Below, in pieces: positions 10,032 to 21,097 of a stretch of 64,000 nucleotides of DNA. The first letter of the stretch is position 1. Each line of letters begins with the position of its first letter. The notes under the pieces are model-generated. The model was not told the origin of the DNA and ran no database searches. It worked only from the letters and a program-made list of their open reading frames with translations. This DNA comes from Astragalus membranaceus (taxonomy: Eukaryota; Streptophyta; Magnoliopsida; Fabales; Fabaceae), in assembly GCA_039519185.1 (NCBI GenBank), contig CM076849.1, positions 38,001,109-38,065,108 of the forward strand, read 5' to 3'. The translations under genes were made by a program, and so were the position numbers.

Positions 10032-12595
10032 TGTCGTGACCGGGATTCCGACGTAGACGGCCCAAAAATCGATATTTCAGGGAGTCGCCACCCAATTTAT
10101 TAAAAATAGGAAAAATTGAGAAAAACCTAACCTAAGAGTTAGTGGTCTGCGTAACTAGGTTGGATTCGGGAGTCGGTTATGCGTAGGGAAGGGGCGAAAA
10201 CCTAATTTCACTGCACCCCTAGCACATCTGTCCTAAGACAGTTACCCTAAATTTGATTTGCGCAAGAATTAACAAGTTGTTTCATTATTTGTTTACCCGG
10301 AAAATAATACTTAATAGGATATAGTAAAAAAAGACAATTATTTACAAAGGACTAATTTAAGAAAATTTTATTTTGACTTTGACAGGGAGGCCCTGCGCCT
10401 ACGTACTCTCCGGTGCAATGAGAGACTCAAAAGTCACGTAGTTCTTCCTAAAAAAGTTTGTTGGTTGATGTTTTTTAATATAGGGGTTTTAGGATTATTG
10501 AGCTGTACAGCTCATCCGTCCTAGAACTCTGACTAATCCGTCTGTACAGTCGGCTTAGTCCCCTATTTTCGGAAAATAGAGTTTTTGGAGTTTGGAAAAA
10601 TGATTTGAAGTGTGTTGGTTTGATTTTATCGGAATCGGGGTTTTAGGATTCCTGAGCCGTACGGCTCATTCATCCTAGAACGCTGACTAACCCGTCCGTA
10701 CATTCGGCCTAGTCCCCTATTTTGAGAATTTGATTTGTGGGAAGAAATGTGTTGGTGTTAATTTTAATTAAAAAATGTTCATTTTAAATAGGGAGTTTAG
10801 GACATGATCCGTAACGGTTCATTAGTGACCTAAAAAAAGCAGACTAACCCGACTGTACAGTCGACTAAGTCCCCTATTTATATTTTTTGGGAATTAAGTG
10901 AATTATTCATGTATTTCATAGGTTTTTTTGTAAAAGAAATTAATAAAAACGAGAAGAGAGGGTGCGATAGTAAAATGGGGTGCAGTTTGCAAAAAGGGAG
11001 TTGTATTATTGTTTGCTTGAATGCAAAAGTATTAAGCTCTTTTGTGTCCTAGAGGGGTCGCTTTGGGAATAGATCTATGGCTTTTTCTATCAAGTGAACC
11101 TCTCAAAAGGTAGCTCTAAAGAGTCCTATATAAGGTTCCTAGAGCCAACGACCCCAATTAAGAACACTGATCAACAACAATAGGCAAGCTATTAGGAGTG
11201 CCAGCATTCTCAAGAGGGACAAAACTCTAGGTGAGACTTTCGTGACCACCCAACAGGACGCACATCCAGTAGGCCATCACTACGCAGTCTCGTTCTAACT
11301 TAGGTTATTCTCCAGTCCGGGTACATGACTATTCTCACGTGTGTGCAGAAGTGTGATAGTAGAGTGTGTGTAGGAGCAAAATGTTAAATATACCCCCTAG
11401 CTGCAAAACAAACAAACACATATACAGAAAATAATAGTCTTCTACCCTAGGGTTTATATCAAGCATAAAATAAAGATATACAAAAAGAAACTAAAGAAAT
11501 AAATAAATAATCAATAAATATGTACATAAATAAATAAATAAATAAAACAAATAGATATAAATAAATAAATACAAAACTAACCTCAAGCTGATGAACGCCG
11601 AACCGGACCGAGCAGTCTGACCAGGTCAACTGCGAACCGGACTGCTTTGAGAACCGAAAAACCGATTCAAAAAAATTACAAACTAATCAAAGACAGACTT
11701 TTAGTGTCTGGACCGCAAAGGCTAGCCCAAAAGATCACTTAATCTGCTAATGACTCCTCCCCTCCAAACCTTCACCTCTCAACCTCTTTTATAGTCAATT
11801 TCTATAGGGTTGTTGTTTCTTGCAAGCAATGTGGGACTAAAACAAGATAGAGAAAACAATTCCCACTTAGAGAACACAATTCCCGTTTTTCTCAAACCTG
11901 TCACCGTAAAAGCGCGATTCCGGATTCGTTAACCGTTGGATCGTCTTTGTTTTTTGACAGTAGGTTCGTGAGACATATATCTTCACTTTCACCGTTCGAA
12001 TCGTCAAAACGAGGTCTGAGGAGAGAGAAATCGCCTTCGCAATAGCTGCAGTTTTTGGTCCGTTTTTCTCAAACCTCTCACGGTAAAGGTGCGATTCCGG
12101 ATTCGTTAACTGTTGGATCATCTTCGTTTTTTGGACACCAGGTTCGTGAGACATCCCTCTTCACTTTTACCGTTCGGATCGTCGAAACGAGGTGTGAGGA
12201 GAGAGAAATTGCCTTCGCAAAAGTAGGAAAAAAACAACCCCCGAAAATACCCAAAAAGCGACTACTTTTTTTGTAATAATAATTTTTATTATTGCACCTC
12301 CCTTTTTTTATTTTATTTTGTAATTTGTATTATTTCATATCTACTTTATTTTTTTATTTTCGTTTAAAGATATTGCAACAAGAAAAATAAATTAAATTTA
12401 CTTTGTAATTTTTTGAATTAGCATATATTTTTTAATTTTTGTTTAACCACTAAAAACAGTAATAATAACGCAAAATTAGTAAATTAGCGCAAAATGACCT
12501 ATTCGAGGGATTAGGAATCAAATATACGCGAAAAACGTATTTTTGTGATTTTTTGAAAAAGTAAACAATGTACCGGTTAAAATTGGGTGTTCACA
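10032..12595 (-). repeat. Ogre/Tat-1 left LTR (3' LTR)
   Basis: Full-length LTR of 2564 bp, TG...CA ends. It contains a tandem duplication of about 177 bp (units starting near 11881 and 12059, CCGTTTTTCTCAAACCT) and the TACGTA hairpin module at 10375-10448. It is longer than its partner because the partner has lost an internal block. Confidence 0.93.
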
Positions 12596-12609
12596 GTTGC
12601 CCCTCTGTG
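12596..12609 (-). promoter_or_regulatory. Ogre/Tat-1 polypurine tract
   Basis: Minus-strand ACAGAGGGGCAAC directly abuts the 3' LTR. This is the expected plus-strand priming site and matches the typical Ogre/Tat tract. Confidence 0.88.
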
Positions 12610-12744
12610 CTTACTTTCTTACGAGATAATACATAAAACTATGTTTTCTTGTTTTATCAAAGTAAGGAATAAGTACAGATATGAACCTCAATTTTAATCG
12701 GTGAAATATGCACAATTGTCTTTTGATTGTTAAAGTTAAATGGG

Positions 12745-13795
12745 TAACAAGAAATACAAACAGTGCCAGAGCTGAATCGATAGCACGAAGTTTCAAAACA
12801 ATGTCAGGGCGAAACTAGTAGCATGAAAATTAAAGACAATGTCAGGGCGAGACTAGTAGCATGAAAATCAAAGACTGCCAGGGCTGAACCGATAGCAAAA
12901 AATTAAAGATAATGCCAGGGCGAGACCGATAGCATGAAAATTAAAGACAATGCCAGGGCGAGACCGATAGCACAAAATTAAAGACAATGCCAGGGCAAGA
13001 CCGATAGCATGAAAATTAAAGACAATGCCAGGGCGAGACCGATAGCATGAAAAGTAAAGCAGTGCCAGGGCTGAACCGTTAGCACGAAATTTAAAAGACA
13101 ATGCCAGGGCTGAACCGTTAGCAAGAAATTTAAAAAGACAAATGCCAGGGCTGAACCGTTAGCATGAAAGGTAAAGCAGTGCCAGGGCTGAACCGTTAGC
13201 ACGAAATTTAAAAGACAATGCCAGGGCCGAACCGTTAGCATGAAAGGTAAAGCTGTGCCAGGGCTAAACCGTTAGCACGAAATTTAAAAGACAATGCCAG
13301 GGCTGAACCGTTAGCATGAAAGGTAAAGCAGTGTCAGGGCTGAACCGTTAGCACGAAATTTAAAAGACAATGCCAGGGCTGAACCGTTAGCACGAAAAGT
13401 TAAAAGACAGGCCCAGGGCTGAACCGTTAGCACGAAAAGTTAAAGCAGTGCCAGGGCTGAACCGTTAGCACGAAATTTAAAATACAATGCCAGGGCTGAA
13501 ACGTTAGCATGAAAAGTTAAAGCAGTGTCAGGGCTGAACCGTTAGCACGAAATCTAAAAGACAATGTCAGGGCTGAACCGTTAGCATGAAAGGTAATGTT
13601 GTGCCAGGACTGAACCGTTAGCACGAAAGGTAAAGTTGTGCCAGGGCTAAACCGTTAGCACGAAATTTAAAAGACAATGCCAGGGCTGAACCGTCGGCAT
13701 GAAAGAATGTGCCAGGGCTGAACCGATAGCACGAGGATGAGAAGGGAAATGCCAGGGCTGAACCGTTGGCATGAGAAGTAAATCAGTGTCAATGC
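12745..13795. repeat. Tandem array, ~39 bp unit, ~26 copies, in Ogre/Tat-1 3' UTR
   Basis: Units contain GCCAGGGCTGAACCGTTAGC followed by a variable ACGAAATTTAAAAGACA-type spacer. Copies at the left edge (12745-13060) are a diverged subfamily (GCCAGGGCGAGACCGATAGC). The array lies just upstream of the polypurine tract in element orientation, the region of Tat/Ogre elements known to be hypervariable and able to seed satellites. Open frames reading through it come from the repeat and are not genes. Confidence 0.96.
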
Positions 13796-14459
13796 ATGTC
13801 TTGCTTTGGAGGACTCTTTTTTTATTACTTTATTTGCAAAGTACTGAACACAAATGTATGATTCTAATCATGAAGTGGAATGCATGGATGGACATGAAAT
13901 GTATGCAAACTATGACATGAAATGCATGAATTATGCATGATCTTGAGTTGAAATTAAGATGCACTTGTCTTGAAAGCTGGATTCACTGAGAATTTTTTCT
14001 TTTTGTGCAGGCTTTATTTGAAACCAATCAATCTTGTCCTCATATGGAAGTTTATCCTCAACACAGCTAACTTGCTTAGGCCCTTTTTCTCTTTTTATGA
14101 CCCCTTCTCTCCTTTCAAGCAAATCACCCTCAAATTTGACCTTCTCTCTCTTTTTTTTTATTGTCATTAGCTCTCTAAATCACATTACTGATTCCAAGTT
14201 GACTATTTTTGAAGCATTACTTAATGAGCATGCATGGATTCACAGGTATTTAAGAGCTGGAATTTTTTTGGGTTTGGATTTTTGGTTTGAAAGTGGAGGG
14301 TATTTTGGAGGGAAAACATAGGGAAGACAAAGGTGACACAGGATGGTAGGGAAAAAAGGTATTATGGCAACCTCGAGTTTATTGGGGATTCCATTTACTT
14401 GAGGTGCCTGACTTGCTGGGAATTGGCTGGGTATTGGAAACAAGTTTTACCATAGGAGA

Positions 14460-14880
14460 GACTTTCAGAGGTAGCAAGCAAAATCTAACTCACGGTTATG
14501 CAAACACTTTTGCCCCGGTGTTAGTAGAAGGTATTGCCCCAAGAGACGGCTACACGGGTGTACCAAACAAAGTTTGACTCATGAAAGGACCTGCAAAGAT
14601 TTTGCTTCAAACAGCTCAGGTGTGGAAAAGAAAGTTTTGACTCATGACGGGTCTTACACAGGTTTTGCCCCAGTACTGGTGAAAGTTGTTGCTCACAAGA
14701 GTGCACTGGTGTGGCAAACTTGATGGATGTAGGGTATGGTAAGGATTTTGCCTCATTCTGGTGAAAGACATTGCCCTGAGAGAATACTACCTGATGTAAC
14801 AAGAAACATTTGACTCTTAAAGGTCTTACGAAACTTGCCCCAGTGTGGGGTTTTCTCGAGACTCTCAAGCTTATCCTTCA
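14460..14880. repeat. Degenerate repeats in Ogre/Tat-1 interior
   Basis: Recurring blocks of TTTTGCCCCAGT... and TTTGACTCATGA... spaced about 60-120 bp apart, with strong divergence. Not coding. Confidence 0.6.
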
Positions 14881-14989
14881 CAAAGTTGCCCAAATGTACA
14901 CTATTGTGTGGCCCAAGTAGAAGAAATTTCCCATTGAACTACATAAGCTTCTCATTGTAAGTCTCATTCCCCTTTTGTGCCCTAATTTT

Positions 14990-15095
14990 TTCCTAGACTG
15001 CCTTTGCAGGTTTTCAGTCTAGCGGGCTTTATTTTTCTTTTATTCTCCCTAATTTTTGCCTAGACCGCCCTTTCGGGTTTTCAATCTAGCGGGAT
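14990..15095. repeat. CTAGAC...TCTAG hairpin pair, Ogre/Tat-1
   Basis: Two copies of 'tgccctaattttt', then CTAGACYGCC, a short loop, GGTTTTCA and RTCTAGCGGG. CTAGA and TCTAG can pair. A third version is at 15670-15720, and two more are in the other Ogre/Tat element at 38477-38575. Confidence 0.75.
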
Positions 15096-15224
15096 TTTTT
15101 TTTTCACTTCCTTTTTTATTAGAGCAAAGAATAATTTAAAAGAAGCAAATAATTTATCTCAAAATTAACATTAAGAAAATGAAAACGATCATTCATCAAT
15201 CAGAGTGGGATTTTGGAGGCTTGT

Positions 15225-15545
15225 AATGTGACTATGGGTTATGGGTTATGAAAGAAAGACGATTAGAATGCTCAAGGAAACGTCTTACGGGCATGAGTTA
15301 TGGGCTATGGAAGAAAGATGGTTAGAAGGTTCAAAGAACGGGCATGAGTAACAGGTTATCGGGATGGATTGATTGGGAGGCTTAAAGGAATGCTTTACAG
15401 GCATGGATTATAGGTTATGGAAAGGAAATGAGTAGAAGGTTCAAAGAAATGTTTTGCTAGTATGGGTTACATGCTATGGGAGACAAATGAATAGAGGGCT
15501 CAAAGAAAGGTTTTAGGTTATGGGTTATGGGAATGGATCAAGGAT
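15225..15545. repeat. Degenerate ~70 bp tandem repeats, Ogre/Tat-1
   Basis: At least four units contain ATGGGTTATGG, AAAG-rich and TTAGAAGGTTCAAAG blocks. Non-coding. Confidence 0.75.
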
Positions 15546-17149
15546 CTTTAGTACATTCAGCTTTCTATTGTGTTCCCCAGACCTCATATCATTCACTTTT
15601 TTTTTTTTGATTTTTATTACTTTTTTTTTCTTTCACCCCCTCTGCTTTTTGATCACTCTTTCTTTTGTGCCCTAATTTTTGCCAAGACTGACAATACTTG
15701 CTTTCAGTCTTTCGGGCTTTATTCATTTTTCTCTTTTTCTTTTCTTTTGAACTTTTTCCACCATCTCTATAACTTTGGAAAACTGAATGCACCAAATTCT
15801 ATTGTAGTGTCGATCCTTGTCCAGGGTTTAGTGAATGGACGTTACAGGCTCAAAGGGGATGGTAAGGGATATATTTTGTTTGGGATAGAGAAAGACGACC
15901 ACGCTTCATATGATTCCACGTTTGCAAAATTTTAATTTTGAAATAACATCTACTCTTTTACACATTCTTTGCTCTTTATTTCTTTTGATTTCTTTTTTGT
16001 TTTTTTCTTTGCTTTTTTTTTTGGGAAATGGACATTTGATATCCGATATTCGCTCACCGGTTCATCCCTGAATGACGCAACTAAAAGGGCTTCAAGAATT
16101 ATCACTTGAGGCAAGAACTCAAAAAGGGTCGGTGTTTTAAGGGGACACGGGGAGAAAAGATGGAGACGGGTTTGTAAATACATGCAAATCCATTAGTGTA
16201 AAGCTTCAACTAAGTTAACTTGGTTTCAAGCTTACATGACTAAACAAGCGCTAATGACAAACATCTTTTCCCACTCTTTTATTTATTTATCCGAGAACTG
16301 ATTGCCAACCTTATGTCTCTTTTTTTTCATCTTTCCCAAAATGCCCCAATATAGTGCTCCCTGATATCTTTCCTCTCACCTTACTTCTCTAATCCTCGAA
16401 TGACAAATCTTCTCAACAACTTTCAAGGGAATGATCTAATTCTATGAGTCTAAGCTTGATTGGTATCCATATTCACGCAAGCACAAAAATTCAACATGAA
16501 TGAAGACTTAATGACTTCAAAACTTTTTTTTTATTGATTTTATTTAAGAGAGAAAAAAAAATTATGCTATATGAGAATGAGTCAAAGAGAACAAGATGTT
16601 ATGAAATGCATAGTATGTATGCAAGCACTCATCCTAAGATGCAATATGCATTTGTTTTGTAATTTTTTTTCATTGCTTTATGCAAAAAAATGCAATGCAA
16701 TTGCCCTTTTTGAAGGGAATATGCTATTAAAATTTACAAATGGCAATGATAATTTTTTTATTTACTTATGCAAAGATTTTTACATACATGCGAAGAAAAA
16801 AATGAAATATGGAGGAATTTTTATGATGAATGATTTTTATATTTATTTTTTTACAAATGAGTATGATGAATGACAATGAAATGGAAATGTGCGCTACATG
16901 CAATTTTTCTAAGGACATATGCCATGCAAAATGCAAATGAATGACACGCGGAAAATAAGATCGATTAAATTTTAGTTTTGTCTTTACACGAAATGAACTT
17001 CTAAATGCAACATGATTTTTTTTAGGTATGTCATTTGAAAAAAAAAAAAGAACAGGAATAAGTAAAAAATGCATGAGGTATGCTGAAAATAATTTTGCCA
17101 AATTTTTTTTTTTTAGGAAGACCGAAAAAATGTATCTGTTTGTTTGAAT

Positions 17150-17625
17150 GCAGGGGTATGAGACTCCTTTGTGTCCTACAAGGGTTCATTAGATAATAGG
17201 TCTAGGGCTCGTCTATTGAGTGAACCTTTCAAAAGGTAGCTCTAAAGAGTCCTATATAAGGTTCCTAGAGCCAACGACCCCAATTAATAACACTGATCAA
17301 CAACAATAGGCAAGCTATTAGGAGTGCTAGCATTCTCAAGAGGGACCAAACTCTAGGTGAGACTTTCGTGACCACCCAACAGGACGCACATCCAGTAGGC
17401 CATCACTACGCAGTCTCGTTCTAACTTAGGTTATTCTCCAGTCCGGGTACAGGACTAATCTCACGTGTGTGCAAAAGCGTGATAGTGGAGTGTGTGAAGG
17501 AGCACAATATCAATAATACCCCCCAAGCTGCAAAACAAACAACCATACATACAGAAAAGTGGTCTTCTATCCTAGGATTCATATTTAAGCAGAATATAAA
17601 ATAAATTTCAAATGAAATATATACC
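17150..17625. repeat. Copy of an LTR segment inside the Ogre/Tat-1 leader
   Basis: This interior block, next to the primer site, repeats LTR positions 11040-11480 (for example CCTATATAAGGTTCCTAGAG and GGTGAGACTTTCGTGACC). It is a third, internal partial copy of the LTR with its own divergence. Confidence 0.93.
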
Positions 17626-17710
17626 AAGAAAAAAAAAATTAAGAGGGGTAAACAAAGCGTACCTTATAATCATTTTGCACAAACAAACTCCATAGGCTTG
17701 ACTCTCACCG

Positions 17711-17728
17711 TCCCCAATGGAGTCGCCA
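17711..17728 (-). promoter_or_regulatory. Ogre/Tat-1 primer-binding site (tRNA-Arg type)
   Basis: Minus-strand TGGCGACTCCATTGGGGA, 2 nt from the 5' LTR, matches the tRNA-Arg-type primer site typical of Ogre/Tat elements. Confidence 0.85.
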
Positions 17729-17730
17729 TC

Positions 17731-19484
17731 TGTCGTGACCGGGATCCCGACTTAGACGGCCCAAAAATTGATATTTCAGGGAGTCGCCACCCAATTTATT
17801 AAATAGGGAAAATTGAGAAAAACCTACCTTAAAATTAATGGTCTGCGTAAACTAGGTTGGATTCGGGAGTCGGTTATGCATAGGGAAGGGCGAAAACTTA
17901 ATTCCACTACACCCCTAGTACATCCGTCCTAAGACAGTTACCCTAAATCTGATTGTGCAAATATAAATTACGAATTTATTTGTTTTACCCAAAAATAAAA
18001 TAGTAGAATAATAAGGGCTAATTTAGAAAAGTTTAATTTTGACTTGACGGGGAAGCCCCGCTCCTACGTATCCTCCGGTGCAATGAGGAACTCAAAAGTC
18101 AAGCTATTAGGAGTGCCAGCATTCTCAAGAGGGACAAAACTCTAGGTGAGACTTTCGTGACCACCCAACAGGACGCACATCCAGTAGGCCATCACTACGC
18201 AGTCTCGTTCTAACTTAGGTTATTCTCCAGTCCGGGTACATGACTATTCTCACGTGTGTGCAGAAGTGTGATAGTGGAGTGTGTAGGAGCAAAATGTTAA
18301 ATATACCCCCTAGCTGCAAAACAAACAAACACATATACAGAAAATAATAGTCTTCTACCCTAGGGTTTATATCAAGCATAAAATAAAGATATACAAAAAG
18401 AAACTAAAGAAATAAATAAATAATCAATAAATATGTACATAAATAAATAAAAAAAACAAATAGATATAAATAAATAAATACAAAACTAACCTCAAGCTGA
18501 TGAACGCCGAACCGGACCGAGCAGTCTGACCAGGTCAACTGCGAACCGGACTGCTTTGAGAACCGAAAAACCGATTCAAAAAAATTACAAACTAATCAAA
18601 GACAGACTTTTAGTGTCTGGACCGCAAAGGCTAGCCCAAAAGATCACTTAATCTGCTAATGACTCCTCCCCTCCAAACCTTCACCTCTCAACCTATTTTA
18701 TAGTCAATTTCTATAGGGTTGTTGTTTCTTGCAAGCAATGTGGGACTAAAACAAGATAGAGAAAACAATTCCCGTTTTTCTCAAACCTGTCACCGTAAAA
18801 GCGCGATTTCGGATTCGTTAACCGTTGGATCGTCTTTGTTTTTTGACAGTAGGTTCGTGAGACATATATCTTCACTTTCACCGTTCGGATCGTCAAAACG
18901 AGGTCTGAGGAGAGAGAAATCGCCTTCGCAATAGCTGCAGTTTTTGGTCCGTTTTTCTCAAACCTCTCACCGTAAAGGTGCGATTCCGGATTCGTTAACC
19001 GTTGGATCATCTTCGTTTTTTGGACACCAGGTTCGTGAGACATCCCTCTTCACTTTTACCGTTCGGATCGTCGAAACGAGGTGTGAGGAGAGAGAAATTG
19101 CCTTTGCAAAAGTAGGAAAAAAACAACCCCCGAAAATACCCAAAAAGCGACTACTTTTTTTGTAATAATAATTTTTATTATTGCACCTCCCTTTTTTTAT
19201 TTTATTTTGTAATTTGTATTATTTCATATCTACTTTATTTTTTTATTTTCGTTTAAAGATATTGCAACAAGAAAAATAAATTAAATTTACTTTGTAATTT
19301 TTTGAATTAGCATATATTTTTTAATTTTTGTTTAACCACTAAAAAAAGTAATAATAACGCAAAATTAGTAAATTAGCGCAAAATGACCTATTCGAGGGAT
19401 TAGGAATCAAATATACGCAAAAAACGTATTTTTGTGATTTTTTGAAAAAGTAAACAATGTACCGGTTAAAATTGGGTGTTCACA
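17731..19484 (-). repeat. Ogre/Tat-1 right LTR (5' LTR), internally deleted
   Basis: 1754 bp. It is collinear with the left LTR except for one loss of about 760 bp. At about 18098 the sequence jumps from AACTCAAAAGTCA to AGCTATTAGGAGTGCC, joining the equivalents of left-LTR positions about 10437 and 11187. Only 2 bp (CA) are shared at the join. Confidence 0.93.
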
Positions 19485-19520
19485 CATATGAAACATAAGA
19501 CTAAAGTTCTCTCTACATAC

Positions 19521-19620
19521 CAACACCACAAGCTTCTTCAAACTTGTTCAAATCAAGATTCTCCAAACCAGTCGTAGCAAGAAATGATAGTGCTGCATCT
19601 AACTGCGCTGTTGTTTTCAC
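19521..19620 (-). pseudogene. Glutaminyl-tRNA synthetase N-terminal domain, second exon of the fragment
   Basis: On the minus strand an ATCATTACAG acceptor is followed by 100 bp encoding VKTTAQLDAALSFLATTG, then LENLDLNKFEEACGVG, then a GTATGT donor. The reading frame joins precisely with the exons on either side. Conservation of frame and splice sites shows either a recent capture or a once-functional gene segment. Confidence 0.9.
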
Positions 19621-19833
19621 CTGTAATGATAATCCAGGTGAGAAAGAAAATAACTCCTGTGTAAAAATTCGTCCGAACCAACAAAAGGCAGCAAATTTTA
19701 CAACAAATATTGACAACATAAGAAACAAAGATAATATAGAATCATAAAAGAACACGAAACAAACAGCTAATATCACATTACATGCCAATCCTAAAACACA
19801 ATAAGATGGCAAGAAACAATCAATGGTGCACAC

Positions 19834-19905
19834 CTTGGACGAAACAATGTATTGCCGCAAAGTTGGGCGATGCGGCAAGGCATTTGCAGGGAACTTCGTT
19901 GCAAC
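19834..19905 (-). pseudogene. Glutaminyl-tRNA synthetase N-terminal domain, first exon of the fragment
   Basis: On the minus strand a TTGTGGCAG acceptor is followed by 72 bp (24 codons, VATKFPANALPHRPTLRQYI then VSSK) and a GTGTGC donor. In plant cytosolic GlnRS this peptide directly precedes the VKTTAQLDAA segment found in the next exon. The exon that should lie upstream (encoding the TDGC..GNLLY segment and the start codon) is not recognisable between here and 21100. Only a middle slice of the N-terminal domain is present, and the fragment is unlikely to give a working synthetase. The symbol is left blank because the copy is partial. Confidence 0.9.
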
Positions 19906-20620
19906 CTGCCACAAGCATAAAACTCAATGGCAAGAACCATGTTAACAACTAAAAAAAGAGAACATGGAGTTTAGTTACTCTGCCTATCAAAGCAATCAAA
20001 ATACATCATCATGCATAGCAACTTCACAAGCACTTCCTTGACACCTTGACTTCTTACCCATCATCATGCATAGACAACAAGACTGAAAGGAAATGGAAAA
20101 AGCAAAACCAATACATCACACCTTGACTTCTTACCCAGCTTCAAGCAAATAAAAATATAAGAAATTAACATAAAAGTATTATAAAAGCATTATAACCAAA
20201 CTGAAAAAGAGCAGATTCAAATGAACATGGACTAAAACCAATAAGATTCATTCAGCACACATATTGCAAAGGAACTTGAGAAAACGAAAATAGCTTTACC
20301 TTTGTTGTCTCCTTTGTTAGTTTGCGATTGTACCTGAAAAAACAAAAATTGTGAGAAGATGAAATGTGGAGTTCAAAGGAAAGGTGGAAACGAAATGGAG
20401 AGGGAAAAACAAAACCCTAATGAAATGCAAACGGGGAGAAGATAAACAGGAAATTCTTCAAAAATTTAGGGAAAAACGAAACCCTAACGAAGGAAGAGAG
20501 AAGGAGTGATGGTCCATGGAGAGAGAGATGCACTGTTCTGTTTCTTCTGTTTCTCTTCTTTCTTTTCTTTTCATTTCGAGTTTATCATGACGAAAGAAGA
20601 GATGAAGTACAAAGCTTGTG
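19906..20620 (-). other. Intron/leader-like sequence upstream of the GlnRS fragment
   Basis: On the minus strand there are pyrimidine-rich tracts, a TTTTTTCAG acceptor near 20334 and a short exon-like segment (about 20299-20333) with a GTAAAGC donor. That segment does not match GlnRS. A CCCTAA-containing, C/T-rich stretch resembles a 5' UTR. It may be the transposon's own promoter-side exon spliced to captured exons, but that is inference. Confidence 0.4.
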
Positions 20621-20711
20621 TAAAAGATTCATGAAGGAGATGAAATGGATGGTGACCTAGACCCATCGTGGAAATCAACGATGATGGAGGATCAGAGAGA
20701 GGAGGATTCGA

Positions 20712-20912
20712 CGGTGGTTGTTGGTGAGATAGCGTGAGAGGTTTTGCTGGTGGTTTTCGAGGTGGTGGCCGGTGACGCTTGAGACGGCGACTGGGGGTGA
20801 TCTACGGGTTTGACGGTAGTGGTTCCGAGGATGGAGGGGTTGTCATGGCGGTGGTTGTTGGTGAGATAGCGTGAGAGGGTTTGATGGTGGTTTTCGAGGT
20901 GGTGGCCGGTGC
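20712..20912. repeat. 137 bp-period tandem duplication, GTGG-rich
   Basis: CGGTGGTTGTTGGTGAGATA and the following ~45 bp at 20712 recur at 20849 with few differences. It lies in the G-rich region next to the CACTA end. Confidence 0.9.
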
Positions 20913-21097
20913 GGTGTCGTTTCTGTTGGTGTGCGGTGGCTGTCGTTCGCGATGTGAGAGAGGGCGGTGAACGGAGGGGAAAAGAGAGAGGGGGAATGTC
21001 AGGGCGAGATAACGAGATAGCGAGAGGGAGTGTTAGGGCGAAACATTTTTTGCGAATGAGAGTTATGAGAGCGAAGAGTGTTTTGCGAGAGCTGTGT

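Larger units (their letters stand above)
10032..19484 (-). mobile_element. Ogre/Tat-1: non-autonomous LTR retrotransposon
   Basis: The LTRs are at 10032-12595 and 17731-19484 (minus orientation TGTGAACACCC ... GGTCACGACA). The target duplication is CATAT (10027-10031 and 19485-19489). Reading on the minus strand, the primer site TGGCGACTCCATTGGGGA, complementary to a tRNA-Arg 3' end as in Ogre/Tat elements, follows the right LTR after 2 nt. A purine tract ACAGAGGGGCAAC precedes the left LTR. The 5.1 kb interior has no gag, protease, reverse transcriptase or integrase, only tandem arrays and low-complexity UTR-like sequence. It must therefore have been mobilised in trans, presumably by an autonomous Ogre/Tat relative. 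It lies in an intron of the GlnRS fragment. Confidence 0.93.

Noticed and set aside
11600..11660. Possible word pair in the Ogre/Tat-1 LTR (GAACCGGACxG twice)
   Set aside because: Only two imperfect copies; too weak to add to the word phenomenon.
12868..13241. Repetitive open frames (FHAIGLALALSLI-type)
   Set aside because: They read through the ~39 bp tandem array; the repeat unit length keeps frames open by chance.
12745..13795. CRISPR-like repeat array
   Set aside because: Repeats are contiguous and degenerate with no unique spacers, and the sequence is a plant retrotransposon 3' UTR.
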